Below are positions 1 through 12,830 of a stretch of DNA of 64,000 bases, in pieces. Where the stretch lies: the NCBI GenBank assembly GCA_003118195.1, contig BEXV01000106.1:111219-175218 (forward strand), in the 5' to 3' direction. The notes under the pieces are model-generated. The model was not told the DNA's origin, searched no databases, and was given only the letters and a program-made list of their open reading frames with translations. The translations under genes were made by a program, and so were the position numbers. Source of the stretch: Hemicentrotus pulcherrimus (taxonomy: Eukaryota; Echinodermata; Echinoidea; Camarodonta; Strongylocentrotidae). The number at the start of each line of letters is the position of its first letter. Within the stretch, counting starts at the first letter, position 1.

Positions 1-400
1 TGCAAATACCTTGCTCATGATGCCTTCAGAAGAGAGTGTAAACCCAGCATAGAATTCACTATTTTATGTTTTTTACAATGAGCACATTTTCTTTTTATGA
101 AGGAAAAAAATGATATAACAGTAAGTACCAAAATCATAACCAGCCATTATAAGGTTCGGAACTCATAATTTTAGCTGCATTATATCTAGTATATTTATGT
201 AACAATGATCATGTCTTTATGAATTGCTATTGCACAAGTAATACCTTTTTGTGTGTAAAGAATAACTGTGAATGTTATAAATATATGTGTATATGGTAGA
301 AATACTAGAGATGGTTGTAAATGATGTATCGGTGCTTGGGTATGACAGATCTTTTTTATATAATGAAAACATAAGTGTACACAATGTGAACGATGTAAAG

Positions 401-436
<36 letters not shown>

Positions 437-1298
437 GTATATATGGATATTTTTTGTTTTGTGTTTTAAATGGGTGGTTAAACAATTTGATACTAAAGTG
501 TGTGCCTTCAGACGTATAGACTTGATTATATTAGTGAATACAAGGTTTATATTTGCTTTCAGCAGCAGTGATTTCCACTGCCTGCATTCAAATTTGTGTG
601 TCTGACTTGCAGCCAGTGTTGTCTATAGGTGAATGCACTCAATGGAAAGTCAAAGGGTTCAATGTGCCGGTCATTATCTAGATTTCAATCTGGAATTGGT
701 ATTGCATTATTTCCAGATTATTCATAATGCAGTTTGTAGATGCTACTAATGCACAAAAAGAGGCACAGAAAAAAAGTTTTTAAATGAATTTAAATCAAGA
801 ATTACTTATTCTAGTACCCTCCTAGAGAAAAGAGTGATAACCATGTTAAGAGGTGGCAACAGCATATGTACTGTCAAATAGAATTCAAGATAGATAATTG
901 AAATAAGATCTTGACTACCGGTAATCATGTACAATTGTGAATCTGTAGTATGTTGACACACGTCAAGTGTAGAAGCCAAAGTTTGTATCCATGCGACTCA
1001 AATTTCACCTCTCTTTAGTTCTTTTAGAATTGATTTTTAATTTGTTTTGATCAGAGGGATGTGATGAAAACAGCACTAGAAGAAATTGTACATACCGTAA
1101 ATGAGTACATCATGAAATTGGAATGTTTATGAAAATAGACAATATCATCTTTTAAAATTTAGTCTGTCATATAAATGTTTTTAATTTTCTCTTTTGTATT
1201 GAATCAGATTTTACTTTATTCTTTCATGCTATCAAAATTTACTCTTTATCTGTGATTGGGTATTATGTTGTTGACTCCAACTTCTCACAAAATAAATC
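1..1298. other. AT-rich DNA without recognisable gene
   Basis: Apart from the TA repeat I see no conserved coding segment, RNA gene or mobile element. It could be 3' UTR, intron or intergenic. Confidence 0.6.
406..430. repeat. (TA)n microsatellite
   Basis: Uninterrupted TA dinucleotides in AT-rich sequence. Confidence 0.95.
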
Positions 1299-1712
1299 CC
1301 AGGGCCAATATTCAATTCAATACTTAGAAGAAGTAAGAATTTACTAAGTAAAGTACTAAGTTAAGAACTTATCTCATATTCAAAGACAAAATCTAAGTAA
1401 AATCCTTACTGATAAGCATTGTGACATCACACGGTCAATCAAAAGTAATGCGCAATAAATGCGTCGCAATAAATGCTCGCTAATAAAATCGTGCGCAGGT
1501 TATGATACTGCGTTAGAAAACCATATGCCTGCCAATCAAGGCCTCCAAATAATTGGCTCAAGTCTAGTAGGGAGTTGATTTAGGTATAGGGTAAAATACT
1601 TAGCCAAAAGTTTGAACTAAATACAAAAATTGGCTAAGTATTTTATCTAAGCAAAAGACAAAGTACATACTCATATTTCAAATTTAAGTATTGAATTGAA
1701 CATGGGGCCTGG
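1299..1712. mobile_element. MITE-like element with about 28-bp terminal inverted repeats
   Basis: The left end, CCAGGGCCAATATTCAATTC continuing AATACTTA (1299-1326), matches the reverse complement of the right end (1685-1712), with a few mismatches near GGCCAATA/GGCCCCAT. The arms carry further TAAGTA-rich inverted similarity (for example AATCTAAGTAAAATCC against TAGGTATAGGGTAAAATAC). It is 414 bp with no coding capacity, which fits a nonautonomous DNA transposon. The target duplication is not clear. Confidence 0.65.
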
Positions 1713-4700
1713 AAAGGAAATTAAAATTAACAAATTTAGTCGAAGGAACACCAACAGAGGTAGGCTGCTCAATATTTGCTACAAATCATTTCATTGATAG
1801 ATTTTAAAATGAAAGAGACTTCTCTCAGCTTTTATTGTATGTAAACGAATACCTGTATTAAGCATCTGATTGAAGACAAAGAAAAGTTGAGAATACCATT
1901 CCAATTATGAATCTTGGCTATCATTCCTGCTCATTTTCCCAAGCATGAAAAAGTGATGTGATCTCAAAAAGTGTATATTGGGTTTATCTTTTCTTGAATA
2001 TTCTTATGTAAAGGTAGGTTATGCAGTACTAAAAGGTCTATATCTTGTGTGTATACATTGAATGATAATTGTTTCTTTTTATATAAGAGATTGCTAAATA
2101 TCAAATGATTTTTATTTATATAAATATATATATACATGTATCATATTTATATACAGAATGAATGCTGTTATTTTGTATTTAGGTATGTTTTGTGAAGATG
2201 GACTGAGCCGGTTGATCTGTGTAGTATGATATCTAATATAGATGGTAACATGATTGTTGTGTGCAGATATACATACATGTGCAGTGTTATCAGAACATAA
2301 ATGTACTAAAAAATGAGTCATGGAAATAGCTTATCAAAATATGAAACCAAATAGTTGGATAATGCTCCTGTGTTCACTATATAGGTATTTTTCTGCATAT
2401 GCATAATCTTCTGCTTGCACTTTCACAGATAGTACTAGTAGGTCTGTTCATCACTATAATAACTGTCATTTAGTTCTTCGATGAGAGGGGGTGGATTGAA
2501 AGTAGTATTTCTATGCAAATTTATATTTCAATAAAAACATAATTCATTATGAAATGATGTTTAAAGATGCAAATTCCTGCTCTTTCCTATTGCCTATATA
2601 TGTCTCTTTCTATCTATCACATATTTTCCCTTTTTCCTCCTTTTTCCTTTGTATTTCTTCTTTTCTCCCTCCGAGTCTCTCTCTCCTTTCCTACCCTTCT
2701 CCTTTCTTTATTTTTGTCTTTATCTTGCTCTCATCCTTACTCCTCTTTGAACTTTGTTTCATCACCTCTCATAATAGTTCTATTTTCTATGTCCAATTGT
2801 CTGTCATCTTCGAGTCAAACTCCCTTTGCATCAGGATGCACATTTTTTTAATGCAGTTATCGTTTTTTACCTAGTGTGTTCCAGGAAATGAGTATGGTTG
2901 GATAAAAAGGAGGAGTCTTAGAATGTTACACGATAGTGCAGCCAAAGATACATAGATTCACTGTAGGTGTTTCTAATCACCCATTTACAATATATATATA
3001 TATATTTGTAATTACAACTCACTGTCTGTTTAAGTTTATTCATATCTTCTGGTAATTTGATTTACACTTCACACTAAGTTTTTAAGATGATAATTAAGTG
3101 ATGGTTGCTAAAAATGTATAATAGCAGTGTAATGAGCTAAAAAAAGAAAATTGAATGGAGCTACATGAAGTTTCCCTGACCGGGTTTAGGCTCTAAAGCA
3201 TGTGGTCCCATCCCCATTTGTGCGTGTTGTGCCTTTCATGAAATTTGATTTCCGAGACTTTTTGCAAAGATTTTTGTAATAATTATTATATGGTTTTCTG
3301 TCTCATACCACCCAACTTGTGCATGATAACGATATCAGAAGTATGTTCAGCGAGACTTTGTTTTAATGCTGTTTCTTGTTATCTGTTAATACCATCACAG
3401 AGTCACATTCCTAAATATTGAAGAAACAGAAAAAGATGAAAGTGAACATGTGAAATGTTGTAGGTAACCTACTTTGCATATAAATCATGAATAACTTTAT
3501 TGCATCAAACTTGGCTGTTTTATGGGTATGGTGAAATTGGAATCGGGTATGTCGATAGAATTTATGTAAAAAGATTGAGTGGTGTTATAGCAGCTAAAAT
3601 TATTTGCTCTTTGCATTTGGTCATTATCAAAATCAATCTTGGAGCTGTATATTGTGGAAATCCACCACAAACATGGCTACCAACATTGCTTATGCTCCAA
3701 ATGAATTCAGGAGAAAACTATCATGTTAGAAATGTATTATGACAAAAATATGTTTTTTTTTTCTTCAAATGATTGCAGGACTACAGGTGTACTGCCATAG
3801 AAGGCTATTTATCGTTCTTTAAAATTATACCTTAGACTGTATTATTGAGTTTTATGAAATATCTCTTATGCTATTTTGCTGAGCATTGGTATTGCTGTGC
3901 TATATTGTGTTTCTATGTTATATTTGCAAATGAGGCTATTGAGATTGATGAAAGAGCAACTCATCTGATGCCTGAGTGCTAGAATGGTCTTTGAGATGTA
4001 TACCTTTCTTGCTCTCAGCAAGCAGACAGCTAAGTCCAAACTGTCTGTGTAAAATATCAGTTGGAGGGAAAGCAAGGTTATGTTTCAAGGATTTTTTGAG
4101 TGATTTTAATTCCTCTCTAATAATTTGACAAGGAACATAATTATGAGTGCCTTTTGTTATGATAAAGGTAATTTGATGCCATTATCACTTGCATTGTAGA
4201 GTAATAACTATATATTAAATCTGTGAATCAAGATCACATTGCACCCAACGATATTACTTACGAGAGAGCAACTATTGCCACTTATTTTTAAATTGTTTTA
4301 TGAAATTTTAAGAAATTGTACAAATTCACCAGCACTCAATACATATTTGAATATTTTGCACTTTTTTTTCTCCCTACGTTTTCTAAAAAGAAACTCTAGT
4401 ATCAAAATATTTCTCACACCCCAAAAACTAGATATGAGTTAGTTTTAAATCAACATGGCCATTGGTTTTTGTTATTAAAATATTAGACAATTTGAATATC
4501 ATCTCACACAATTTCATGATTATAAACACATTCAAAACATCTTGACAGAGATTTTCAACAGATTTTTATGTGTCAATTATTCATAGCAAAGAAGCATTTA
4601 AACTGCTCTGTCAGTATCTTTTCTAAATGTTTCATAGTTTGAAATACTGTGAGTTCTGAAGTACATATTGGATGATTGTTGAGAGATTATGATCTATGAA

Positions 4701-6762
4701 AGTGCTTTATAAGGTGCTTGTTAGTATAATATAACTCCTCATTTAAGGTGGTATTCATAATATTCAAGCCCTCTCTATATAATTAGAATCCAAATATGTC
4801 AGGGAGAAATAACCCATCGTGTATTGGAGAAAGCATATGCATTGCGCTCTAAAGAGAGGGGATTGCTTTTTTAAATTGAAATTATCTTTGATGAATATTA
4901 TTATGTTTTAAAACTTCAATGTATCTTTAATATGCACTGGTGGTGTTACTCAGATTATGCTTTCATTTTGATTATTCAAGATTTATATTGTTTTTTAAAA
5001 TGTACAATTTAACTTTTCCCTAAGAAATGTTCATGTTCTAGTTTAGAATATATGCAAGTATTTTATTATGGTCAATTTATATATTTATTAAATAATGCGC
5101 TATCCAGAATTTGCTTCAGGAATGTAAGGTATATTATTTGTCAATTATAATTAAATTTTAATGTTTGATTGATCATCAGATTTCTCATTGTACAATGCAC
5201 AATTGTGAGGAAGAAAGGTCCCGATACATAAGATGTGATTTTGAAATTCTTGCAAAATTATAGAATTTCAGCCATTGGTTGTCGCTATTACTACTCTAAC
5301 ACTGCCTGTGAAAGGGAAATTCAGAAAATGATGAGAAAACAAGTTTGACATCATTCTCAAAATCATTAAAAAGTGGTATCAAATAATTTGCCGATACTTC
5401 TAGTCTAATAGCAAAAAGGTATGGAAAGGATTAGACATTGAGATGAGAAATGATCCAATTCCTTTTATTTTAATTGACAAAAATTTAAAGTAACACAATT
5501 GCATGAACATGATGTGAATGGGATGTAAAATAGGGTATCAAAATATCGAAAGACAGTATGGTACAGTATGAAGCCTACATATTTGATGATCTAATTACCG
5601 TTGAAGATATGGAAGGGTTTCAAAAACAAATCTTTAGTCAAGCGATTTTTATGAAATATATGTGAAATAAGGTCAGAAAATGATGAGAATTTTTGTTCGT
5701 AAAAGTGGTGCAAGAAACCTATTTTGTTTTAAGCAATTATAATCTGTTGATATCATTCAGGAATAGCCTTCTGAAAGTTTTGTAGGAAAAAGTTGTTTGC
5801 AAGACTTGAGGTAGTTTTGAGAAATGATAATTTGTTGTTATCTATGTATTTTGATCACAGTGCAGTTAGAAATAAGGCTGAAGGGGCAGCACATGCAATG
5901 ACATTTTATTTGGTATTAATGTAGATGTTTTTTAAAATCTTAATTGGTAATGCATATGGGAAGATTGGTATGATAATTCCATGAATAGCAAATATATATA
6001 TATGTATTGTAGAATTTTAATTGATGTATTATACTGATCAAACTTTTATTTTAAGATAAGTACATTTTCGAAACTCAGAATGGGTGATGGAATCATTTTA
6101 CAATTTTTGCCTGTCCCCTGCTTCTTGGTATCCCAATATAAACACAGGGCTTACTTTATATTAAGCAATACACCTTTTCATTAAATGCCCTGTGTCAGAC
6201 ACTGCAAAATAATCTCTCTTCGTGTACATTCTATGTGCTTAGGATATAAACCTCTGCAGTGAACGAGTCATGAATGTGGATACTTTATCCAGCATGCAAA
6301 GTAAGGTTATATAGGTTGGGATTGAACTGGTGCAAATCTTTTTGAATGTTTGTATATCTAGCACCACTATTGGAACGTCTTACTGGGTATTGAAGTACAT
6401 CTCATGTCAAACACTTGGAAAAGGTGCATTTAAAATAAAGGAAAATATTTACATGACATTGTTTTGTGTTAGTTATGTGCCTTTTGTGTGGGAGTGTTTG
6501 TTTGTCTATTTCAAGCAGAAATTGTGTCACCTTCCTTCCCCAAGTCCCATCTAAACACGTACCAATGGTTCCTCTTCAATTGGAATCCAGATGTATATAT
6601 TTAGCCCTTTAACTTTATTAACATATCAGGGAGATATTGAGTAGAATATTTGATATGGTATATGTCTTGAATCTTTAAATCTTGCCCAACTTCATTTGTC
6701 ATGATCCAACCACTTTCAAATGCATTATAACATCCTTTCACTTTGCATACTATGATATTCTA
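1713..6762. other. Quiet AT-rich DNA
   Basis: About 5 kb with only short frames and a pyrimidine-rich patch at 2580-2760. A 17-bp phrase, TCAGAAAATGATGAGAA, occurs near 5319 and 5671. No coding homology recognised. Confidence 0.6.
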
Positions 6763-6810
6763 TGTGTGTGTGTGTGTGTGTGTGTGCGTGTGTGTGTGTG
6801 TGTGTGTGTA
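6763..6810 (+). repeat. (TG)n microsatellite
   Basis: About 24 TG units with one CG interruption. The overlapping frames read only Cys-Val repeats. Confidence 0.97.
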
Positions 6811-6888
6811 TTGTTTTTTCTGCTTCTTTTTTTGCCCACGGAAAATGGAAAATCGCACCGGCCGATATTTTTTCTCAGCGGGATGGGA

Positions 6889-6982
6889 GGGGGGGGGGGG
6901 GGGGCATATTTAACCCCTTTTTCTGTTTTACTCAACACTCCCCCCTCCCTTGACAAACAAACAAAAAAGTAAATTTCTGGTC

Positions 6983-7014
<32 letters not shown>

Positions 7015-7066
7015 GGGGGGGGGGGGGAAAAAGGGGGGATGCAAGGCCCCCTTCCCCCCCCCCCCC
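6889..7066. repeat. Cluster of long homopolymers (G16, T28, G13, C13)
   Basis: Within 180 bp lie G16 (6889-6904), T28 (6987-7014) directly joined to G13 (7015-7027), and C13 (7054-7066). The sequence after it, CCCTGGATCTTCGCC, is inversely similar to GGCGGATCCAGGG at 18211, so this may be the G-rich part of a dispersed repeat read on the minus strand. Confidence 0.8.
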
Positions 7067-7702
7067 TCCCCTGGATCTTCGCCTGCCGTGCAGAGAGTCA
7101 GAAAAAAGCAACTGGTATTATCTTTCAGGTACACGTACATACGCTGCTCATCTCTCTCAAATAGGTTGGATATACGTGTAATCAGAACTGACTTGTCACA
7201 ATCATTAGATTTGTGGTACTGCAACAATTCGGTATAAAACTGGAGTAGACAAGCATTCGAGATGACACTAGTTTAACAAGTGTAAATCGGTTCAGGAGGC
7301 AGTCATTGCCTGAACAAAAAGGCAAACTATCCCAAAATATCATTCTCAACGGAACGAGGATGTTAAATGCCCAACAAGTGACCCTCATCTGTGGGATATC
7401 CCCAGTGACTACCTCCATTCTTTATCTCAGTAATCTCCTGCATGCAGTGGTCGCCGCCAATGGAAGCTTCTTTGATGAGAAGTATCTATGATTCGAACAT
7501 GATACTTTTATAGTTAAGACAATGAAGTGGAAAATGCAATAAAGGAAATTACGAAATAGTTGGATCATCAAACAAATTGCAGAAACTTAAAGGTAGATGA
7601 TTCTTCACAAAGTACAAACTGGAAATGACAAATATAAAAAGGACGGTTGTATACAATTCAAAGTTGTATTATGCTTAAAACTGTTCAACGATGCATACTG
7701 AA

Positions 7703-7800
7703 AGGCCCGCATTCACAAAGGCGGTTTAACTTAACCCATAGTTTAAAGTTTAAACCCTCATTTACGTAACCCATGGTTTAGAAATTTAATAATTTGGTAA
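7703..7800. repeat. GTTTAA-rich foldback-like repeat end
   Basis: GGCCCGCATTCACAAAGGCGG is followed by repeated short palindromes (AACTTAACCCATAGTTTAA, AGTTTAAACCC, CCCATGGTTTAG). The layout resembles one end of a MITE with TTTAAA-rich arms. A convincing partner end was not found, so it may be truncated. Confidence 0.3.
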
Positions 7801-8359
7801 GAGAAATGAGAGAAGCATAGAGTTAATCTAGAACTCATAACATGTTTTGTGAACACTTAAATTTATGAAAACAAAGCATTACTTTTCGACGGAATTTCAC
7901 TAAGTTTAAACGTGTTTGTACTTTATTGGAGTTAAAAACTAATCCATTTTCAATGTAATTGGTCTTTCAATAAAATATTTATCTATGGACAATTTTCTGT
8001 CTGAACGAAAGGTAGGGCATACAAACAAGTAATGAAATTCATCCCCAAGCGATTGCAATTTGCAGAGCGTACATAAACTCCTTTTCCTGGGAGTATTTGA
8101 ATGTCTACCAGCTACAATCGGCAGGTAATGATTGCCACAGCGAAAACGACTTAATAATGTCCGATCACTTTTAACGACCTTCTTACATCCTTCCCCGCTT
8201 TAAATAGTCATCGTCCCTTGATGACTCATAATGCTACAAAAACCATTTCTCAACATCAAATACATGTATTATTAACAATATCTATAAAATCAATTCATAG
8301 GAATAATTTCCATAGTACATAATATACCTCAATCAATCTGAGAGGTACTTTATACTTCA

Positions 8360-8706
8360 NNNNNNNNNNNNNNNNNNNNNNNNNNNNNNNNNNNNNNNNN
8401 NNNNNNNNNNNNNNNNNNNNNNNNNNNNNNNNNNNNNNNNNNNNNNNNNNNNNNNNNNNNNNNNNNNNNNNNNNNNNNNNNNNNNNNNNNNNNNNNNNNN
8501 NNNNNNNNNNNNNNNNNNNNNNNNNNNNNNNNNNNNNNNNNNNNNNNNNNNNNNNNNNNNNNNNNNNNNNNNNNNNNNNNNNNNNNNNNNNNNNNNNNNN
8601 NNNNNNNNNNNNNNNNNNNNNNNNNNNNNNNNNNNNNNNNNNNNNNNNNNNNNNNNNNNNNNNNNNNNNNNNNNNNNNNNNNNNNNNNNNNNNNNNNNNN
8701 NNNNNN
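8360..8706. other. Assembly gap (347 N)
   Basis: A run of N's abuts a 52-bp tandem repeat, so the gap is probably unresolved minisatellite. Confidence 0.99.
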
Positions 8707-8862
8707 ATGATTATAATGTAACACAGAAGTACATGTATGATTTGATTAGATGTATTGAATGATTATAATTTAACACAGAAGTACATGTATGATTTGATTT
8801 GATGTATTGAATGATTATAATGTAACACAGAAGTACATGTATGATTTGATTTGATGTATTGA
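8707..8862 (+). repeat. 52-bp minisatellite, three visible copies
   Basis: Units 8707-8758, 8759-8810 and 8811-8862 begin ATGATTATAATGTAACACAG and differ by only one or two bases. The array probably continues into the adjacent gap. High identity indicates recent homogenisation. Frames across it are repeat-encoded and not genes. Confidence 0.95.
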
Positions 8863-9207
8863 ATGAACACAATAAAGAACATTACAACAACAAAAAAAAA
8901 ATAAAGAATGTTTGAAGATACGATAGTTAGCACAATGCCAAATATCGTACATACAAGCAGACCAATATCTTTCAATCGACGTTCCACAGTTTGTTTGACC
9001 CAATCAGAACTATAGTATTTTCACATATTTCCCATAATCCCCATATTGTCCAGAGTGAGCTTGATATTTTAAAAAACCAAGGTGCCCGATAGATATTCTG
9101 CTCAAAGACTAATTTTAAATATAAGATACACCTTACCAGAAACTGTATCTTAATGAGAACAGAAACGAAAAATTGTCCGGGACTACGCAGCGAAGCGAAT
9201 TAATTAA

Positions 9208-9223
9208 TTCCATGGCCATGGAA
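9208..9223. other. Perfect 16-bp palindrome
   Basis: TTCCATGGCCATGGAA is its own reverse complement. It sits beside three GGGGTTAAG/GGGGCTAAG motifs at about 9242-9296. No function can be assigned. Confidence 0.6.
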
Positions 9224-9339
9224 AAAGCCCCCCAAAATAGTCCGGGGTTAAGGATAGAACGGGGCTAAGCAAAGTACGGGGTTAAGCAAAACCAGTGTGA
9301 AAAGAGTATATGTACAATCCTACACCAGAAGTTTATCAT

Positions 9340-9747
9340 TCAGCTTTTGATATATTTCTCAAGTTTAAGCCTCCCAAATTCACCAAGTACCATATAATTT
9401 GCAGTTGTTTTGCTCACAGAAAGGGCTTGATGACAAAATTTCATGTGGAAAATTTCAAGGTCATGAAGCACTTCAAATAAATCCCCATTTTAACTCACTT
9501 CCATATAGCAGAATAGGCGACACAAGTTGAGCAAATAATTCCAAGAGGATATCAATAGGTAAGTGCAGTTGGTAAGTTTTAGATAATAGACTATGCATTG
9601 CTCGTCTAGCTTGATTGAGTTGCTTAATTTTTGCTTTACGAAATTTGTTGTTGTAGTTAAAGTAGTTCCAAGATAGACGTATTCATCAACAACTTCTACA
9701 ATATCATCATCAAATTTAATAGGAATTTTTCGAACTTTACAACGCAA
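9340..9747 (-). pseudogene. Non-LTR retrotransposon RT C-terminal remnant, frameshifted
   Basis: The minus-strand frame from 9747 contains VDEYVYLGTTL, the usual LINE RT segment after the catalytic domain. After about 35 residues the homology moves by one frame to NQARRAMHSLLSK, LHLPIDILLELF and LVSPILLYGSE. It changes frame again to VLHDLEIFHMKFCHQAL and ends GEFGRLKLEKYIKS before a stop at 9340. At least two frameshifts make it a dead fragment. Its sequence differs from the RT at 12.8-14.3 kb, so it belongs to another lineage. No upstream catalytic motifs were recognised. Confidence 0.75.
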
Positions 9748-12700
9748 AATAAGCGTCCCTTGTCTTGCGCGCGGCTATGTTGGACCTCTTTATGTGTTAG
9801 CCTAGGTTATCTTTTTAACGTACTTATGGCTTATTGTAAAGAACAAAAAGATTTTTCTTTTTTTAAGGAACATTGATAAGATATTCGCCGTTTCGCAAAT
9901 GAAAATATATTTGATAGAGGAGAAAAAGTAAGAACAAGGCTCGAATAAGATTTAACGAAAACATTCTTGATATGATAGAAAAGGAGGAAAATACTCTGAA
10001 ACCTTTCTTTCCTTTATCACTAAAGAAGCTTAATCTCCAGTCAGTTTTATCGACATTGTATCTCATTCCTCTAGTAATTCTGTCGCGTCCGAGTATAGAT
10101 TGAATTAAACAGTTCTTGATAAATACCCTGACAATTGTACGCCTCTTCGCCACCGTCTTAACCCAATCAGGGTATTGATTTAGAAACAGGTGTATCCCTC
10201 TCAATGGTTACTGTACACACTCCTAGCTATCCTTGTCCATTAAGATCTACTCATCTCATGTGAAAACAACCGTGAAGATAAGGTTAAACACCTCGTATTG
10301 AGGACGATCAGAGACCACTATCACGGCTTGCTTTTATGTCTCGATGGAGACGAACATATTTCAGCTGGCATTTTATGCATTTAAATAATGTCATGATCAT
10401 GATATCATTTCAAGTGAGAATGAACGTGTTTATATCGTCATAATGAGACTTTGAAGACATTTTTAACGTTTCAATTTCAAGCGGGGATGTTTGGAAATTC
10501 TTTTTTTTTTTTTTTNTTTTTTTTTAGTAGAGGCGACATTTACTCTAATAAACACAACGACACCAACATAAGACTTAAATCATAAACAATTTTATGTCGA
10601 TCTTGACGGGACAATGATTCCATTCCAAAGATATATGCATTGATAAATATGGACGGTATCATCAGTCATAAATGCAAAGTGAAATACACCACCAAGATGA
10701 CTATTGAAATAAAATAAATTATTCAAGAGTCTGTGAGACAAACAGGTTACATACGTTGCATGCATACTATTTTCTTTGCTTCAATTGCAAAACTGAATCA
10801 ACATCTTTGTAAATATAAAAAGTGGCATTCTCCTTTAAACAAGAACTAATTATTACGTTTTTTTTATTTTATTATAATCACATTTTTACGATTCAAGACA
10901 GAAGTGATAGCATTCATTATTAAAATCGATAAATTGCGCAGCTAAACTACCATCGATGGCTGAACTAGAAATAATAACCTCTAATCTAATGTGTGCAAAC
11001 CGAAGGGATCTAGATAAATTGGCGGCCTAAAACGATGACATTGCTATTAAGGAAAGTAAATCGTGACAGATTGGTGAAATCATGTTGAAGAACCGTGTCT
11101 ATATGAGCTCCAAGGGACCCTCAAATCTTGCCCTGAAGGATTGAAAGAACTAGGACATGGCTCTCGTAGCGTGCAATCTACCCTGGTTTCACACCCAAGC
11201 GATACATATTGGACAGACATGATGTTCAGTTGATAGGCGGCTGCATGCACTGTGACCCAATGGCGTAGGATTTGGGCCACTTGAGTCGGTTTATTCTAAT
11301 TCCCCGATTGGTTTTCTCTTCCTTTTTTCCCCCTTATTTTCCGTGTTTTCCATTTCATTTTCTTTTCACACACTTCCCTGTAGTCTTTTATTAAAACGTT
11401 CCTTTTCTTCAACCCCTATAATTATGTTTCGCCGGCGCCTTTTTTTCCTGACCATTTCACATGCGAGTTTTCTTTGCTGAGATCGTAAATGTATGTAGTT
11501 TTTATCTAATTACCCATCCCCCCTCTCCGTTTTTCCTCTTACCTCTCTCTCTCTCTCTCCATCTCATCCTCTCGCAAGCTTTCCATTTCTATCTCCCTTC
11601 CTCATAATTCCGAGGCACTTTTGTCATTCTTTTTTAAAATTGTTGTTAGGGTTAAAAAGACAAAACATTAACTGATGTATTCCATAAACGAAAATTTCTC
11701 AAACTTTACTGTTTAATGTGCTAGAAGTTATCATTTTGAACTTTTAAACGAGTCGAGTAAATTTATGTACGCCTACCACAGACCTTACAAAAGTGTTAGC
11801 AGTATTGGACATTACCACTAAATCTACGTGTGATACAATGAAGTCTGAAAGAGCTCAATCTGACACCGCCTGTGGGAAATTACCTAATAATTATTTTCCT
11901 GTCAAACCTTCTTTATTTTCTCTTTTATAGTCTACCAGCCGTTTAACATCGCAAGTCATTAGTTCTGTCGTAAATTCAAAATCATATACACCCCATGCAG
12001 CCGTCCTCCATGATCAGCCGACATCAGCATCATCTTCCCAAAACACTAAATTGATGACCATAAGTTGTCTTGATTGGGTCCCTCTCATTGATTCATGTGG
12101 AGGATTGGAATGAAGTGCCTAATCCTTTCCTAGACAGGAAACAAAGACGGAAGAAAGTGATATTTATTAGTCTCTTGGTGATGTTTTGTTCGTCTTTCTC
12201 TGGGCTCCATTAGATCAATGATGGACGAGGTTCAACGATGAGAAGAGACAGTTTGGCGATGAGAGTTATTTGGTATTCATTCCCCTAGCTCCATATCATT
12301 ATAATGTTGCTATTAACACCCAGCCAGACAGCCTAATCTAGATTAAGAATGCCGATCACGAGAATGAGAGAGAGAGGCTGCTGGGAGGCGACCGAACAGT
12401 CTATACCCTCTTCTCATCACTGAGCTAGTATCGATGACAACCAGTGGAAACCATGCTTTCTTTCATGACGTGGTCACCCAGACCATCCATTTTCAAGTTC
12501 CTGCGCCGCATCCGAAGCAGGTTTTAATGTCGTGCTTTTATTACTGTTTGCTCATGTTTTATTCCCAACACTGTGTCATGTGATTCATTGGTGTGTAAAT
12601 AGCACTCAAGCAGTTGATCCTTTTAAAAACATAATGTAATTTCTAGAATTGTGCTTAATTTGTTGGTTTGTTTGTTTGTTTCGCTGTTACAATCGCAACT

Positions 12701-12830
12701 GTTTCCGAAAAATCAAACAGAGGCAATTTCAAAAGCTATAGTGCGTCACCTATTGAAATGGGCGAACATGATATCGTGGTTTCGCGTGATCCGAACATGG
12801 TTTCCATACAATCAAGAATATATATTGCCC
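9748..12830. other. Anonymous DNA between two LINE remnants
   Basis: A 113-codon minus-strand frame (9863-10204) shows no motif I recognise. The rest is AT-rich with CT-rich patches at 11300-11580. Confidence 0.55.
10501..10525. repeat. Poly-T tract with one unresolved base
   Basis: 25 positions, all T except N at 10516. On the minus strand it could be a retrotransposon poly-A tail, but no element body was recognised beside it. Confidence 0.9.

Noticed and set aside
9863..10204. 113-codon minus-strand frame near the LINE fragment
   Set aside because: I could not find RT or endonuclease motifs in it, so it is not assigned to the LINE.
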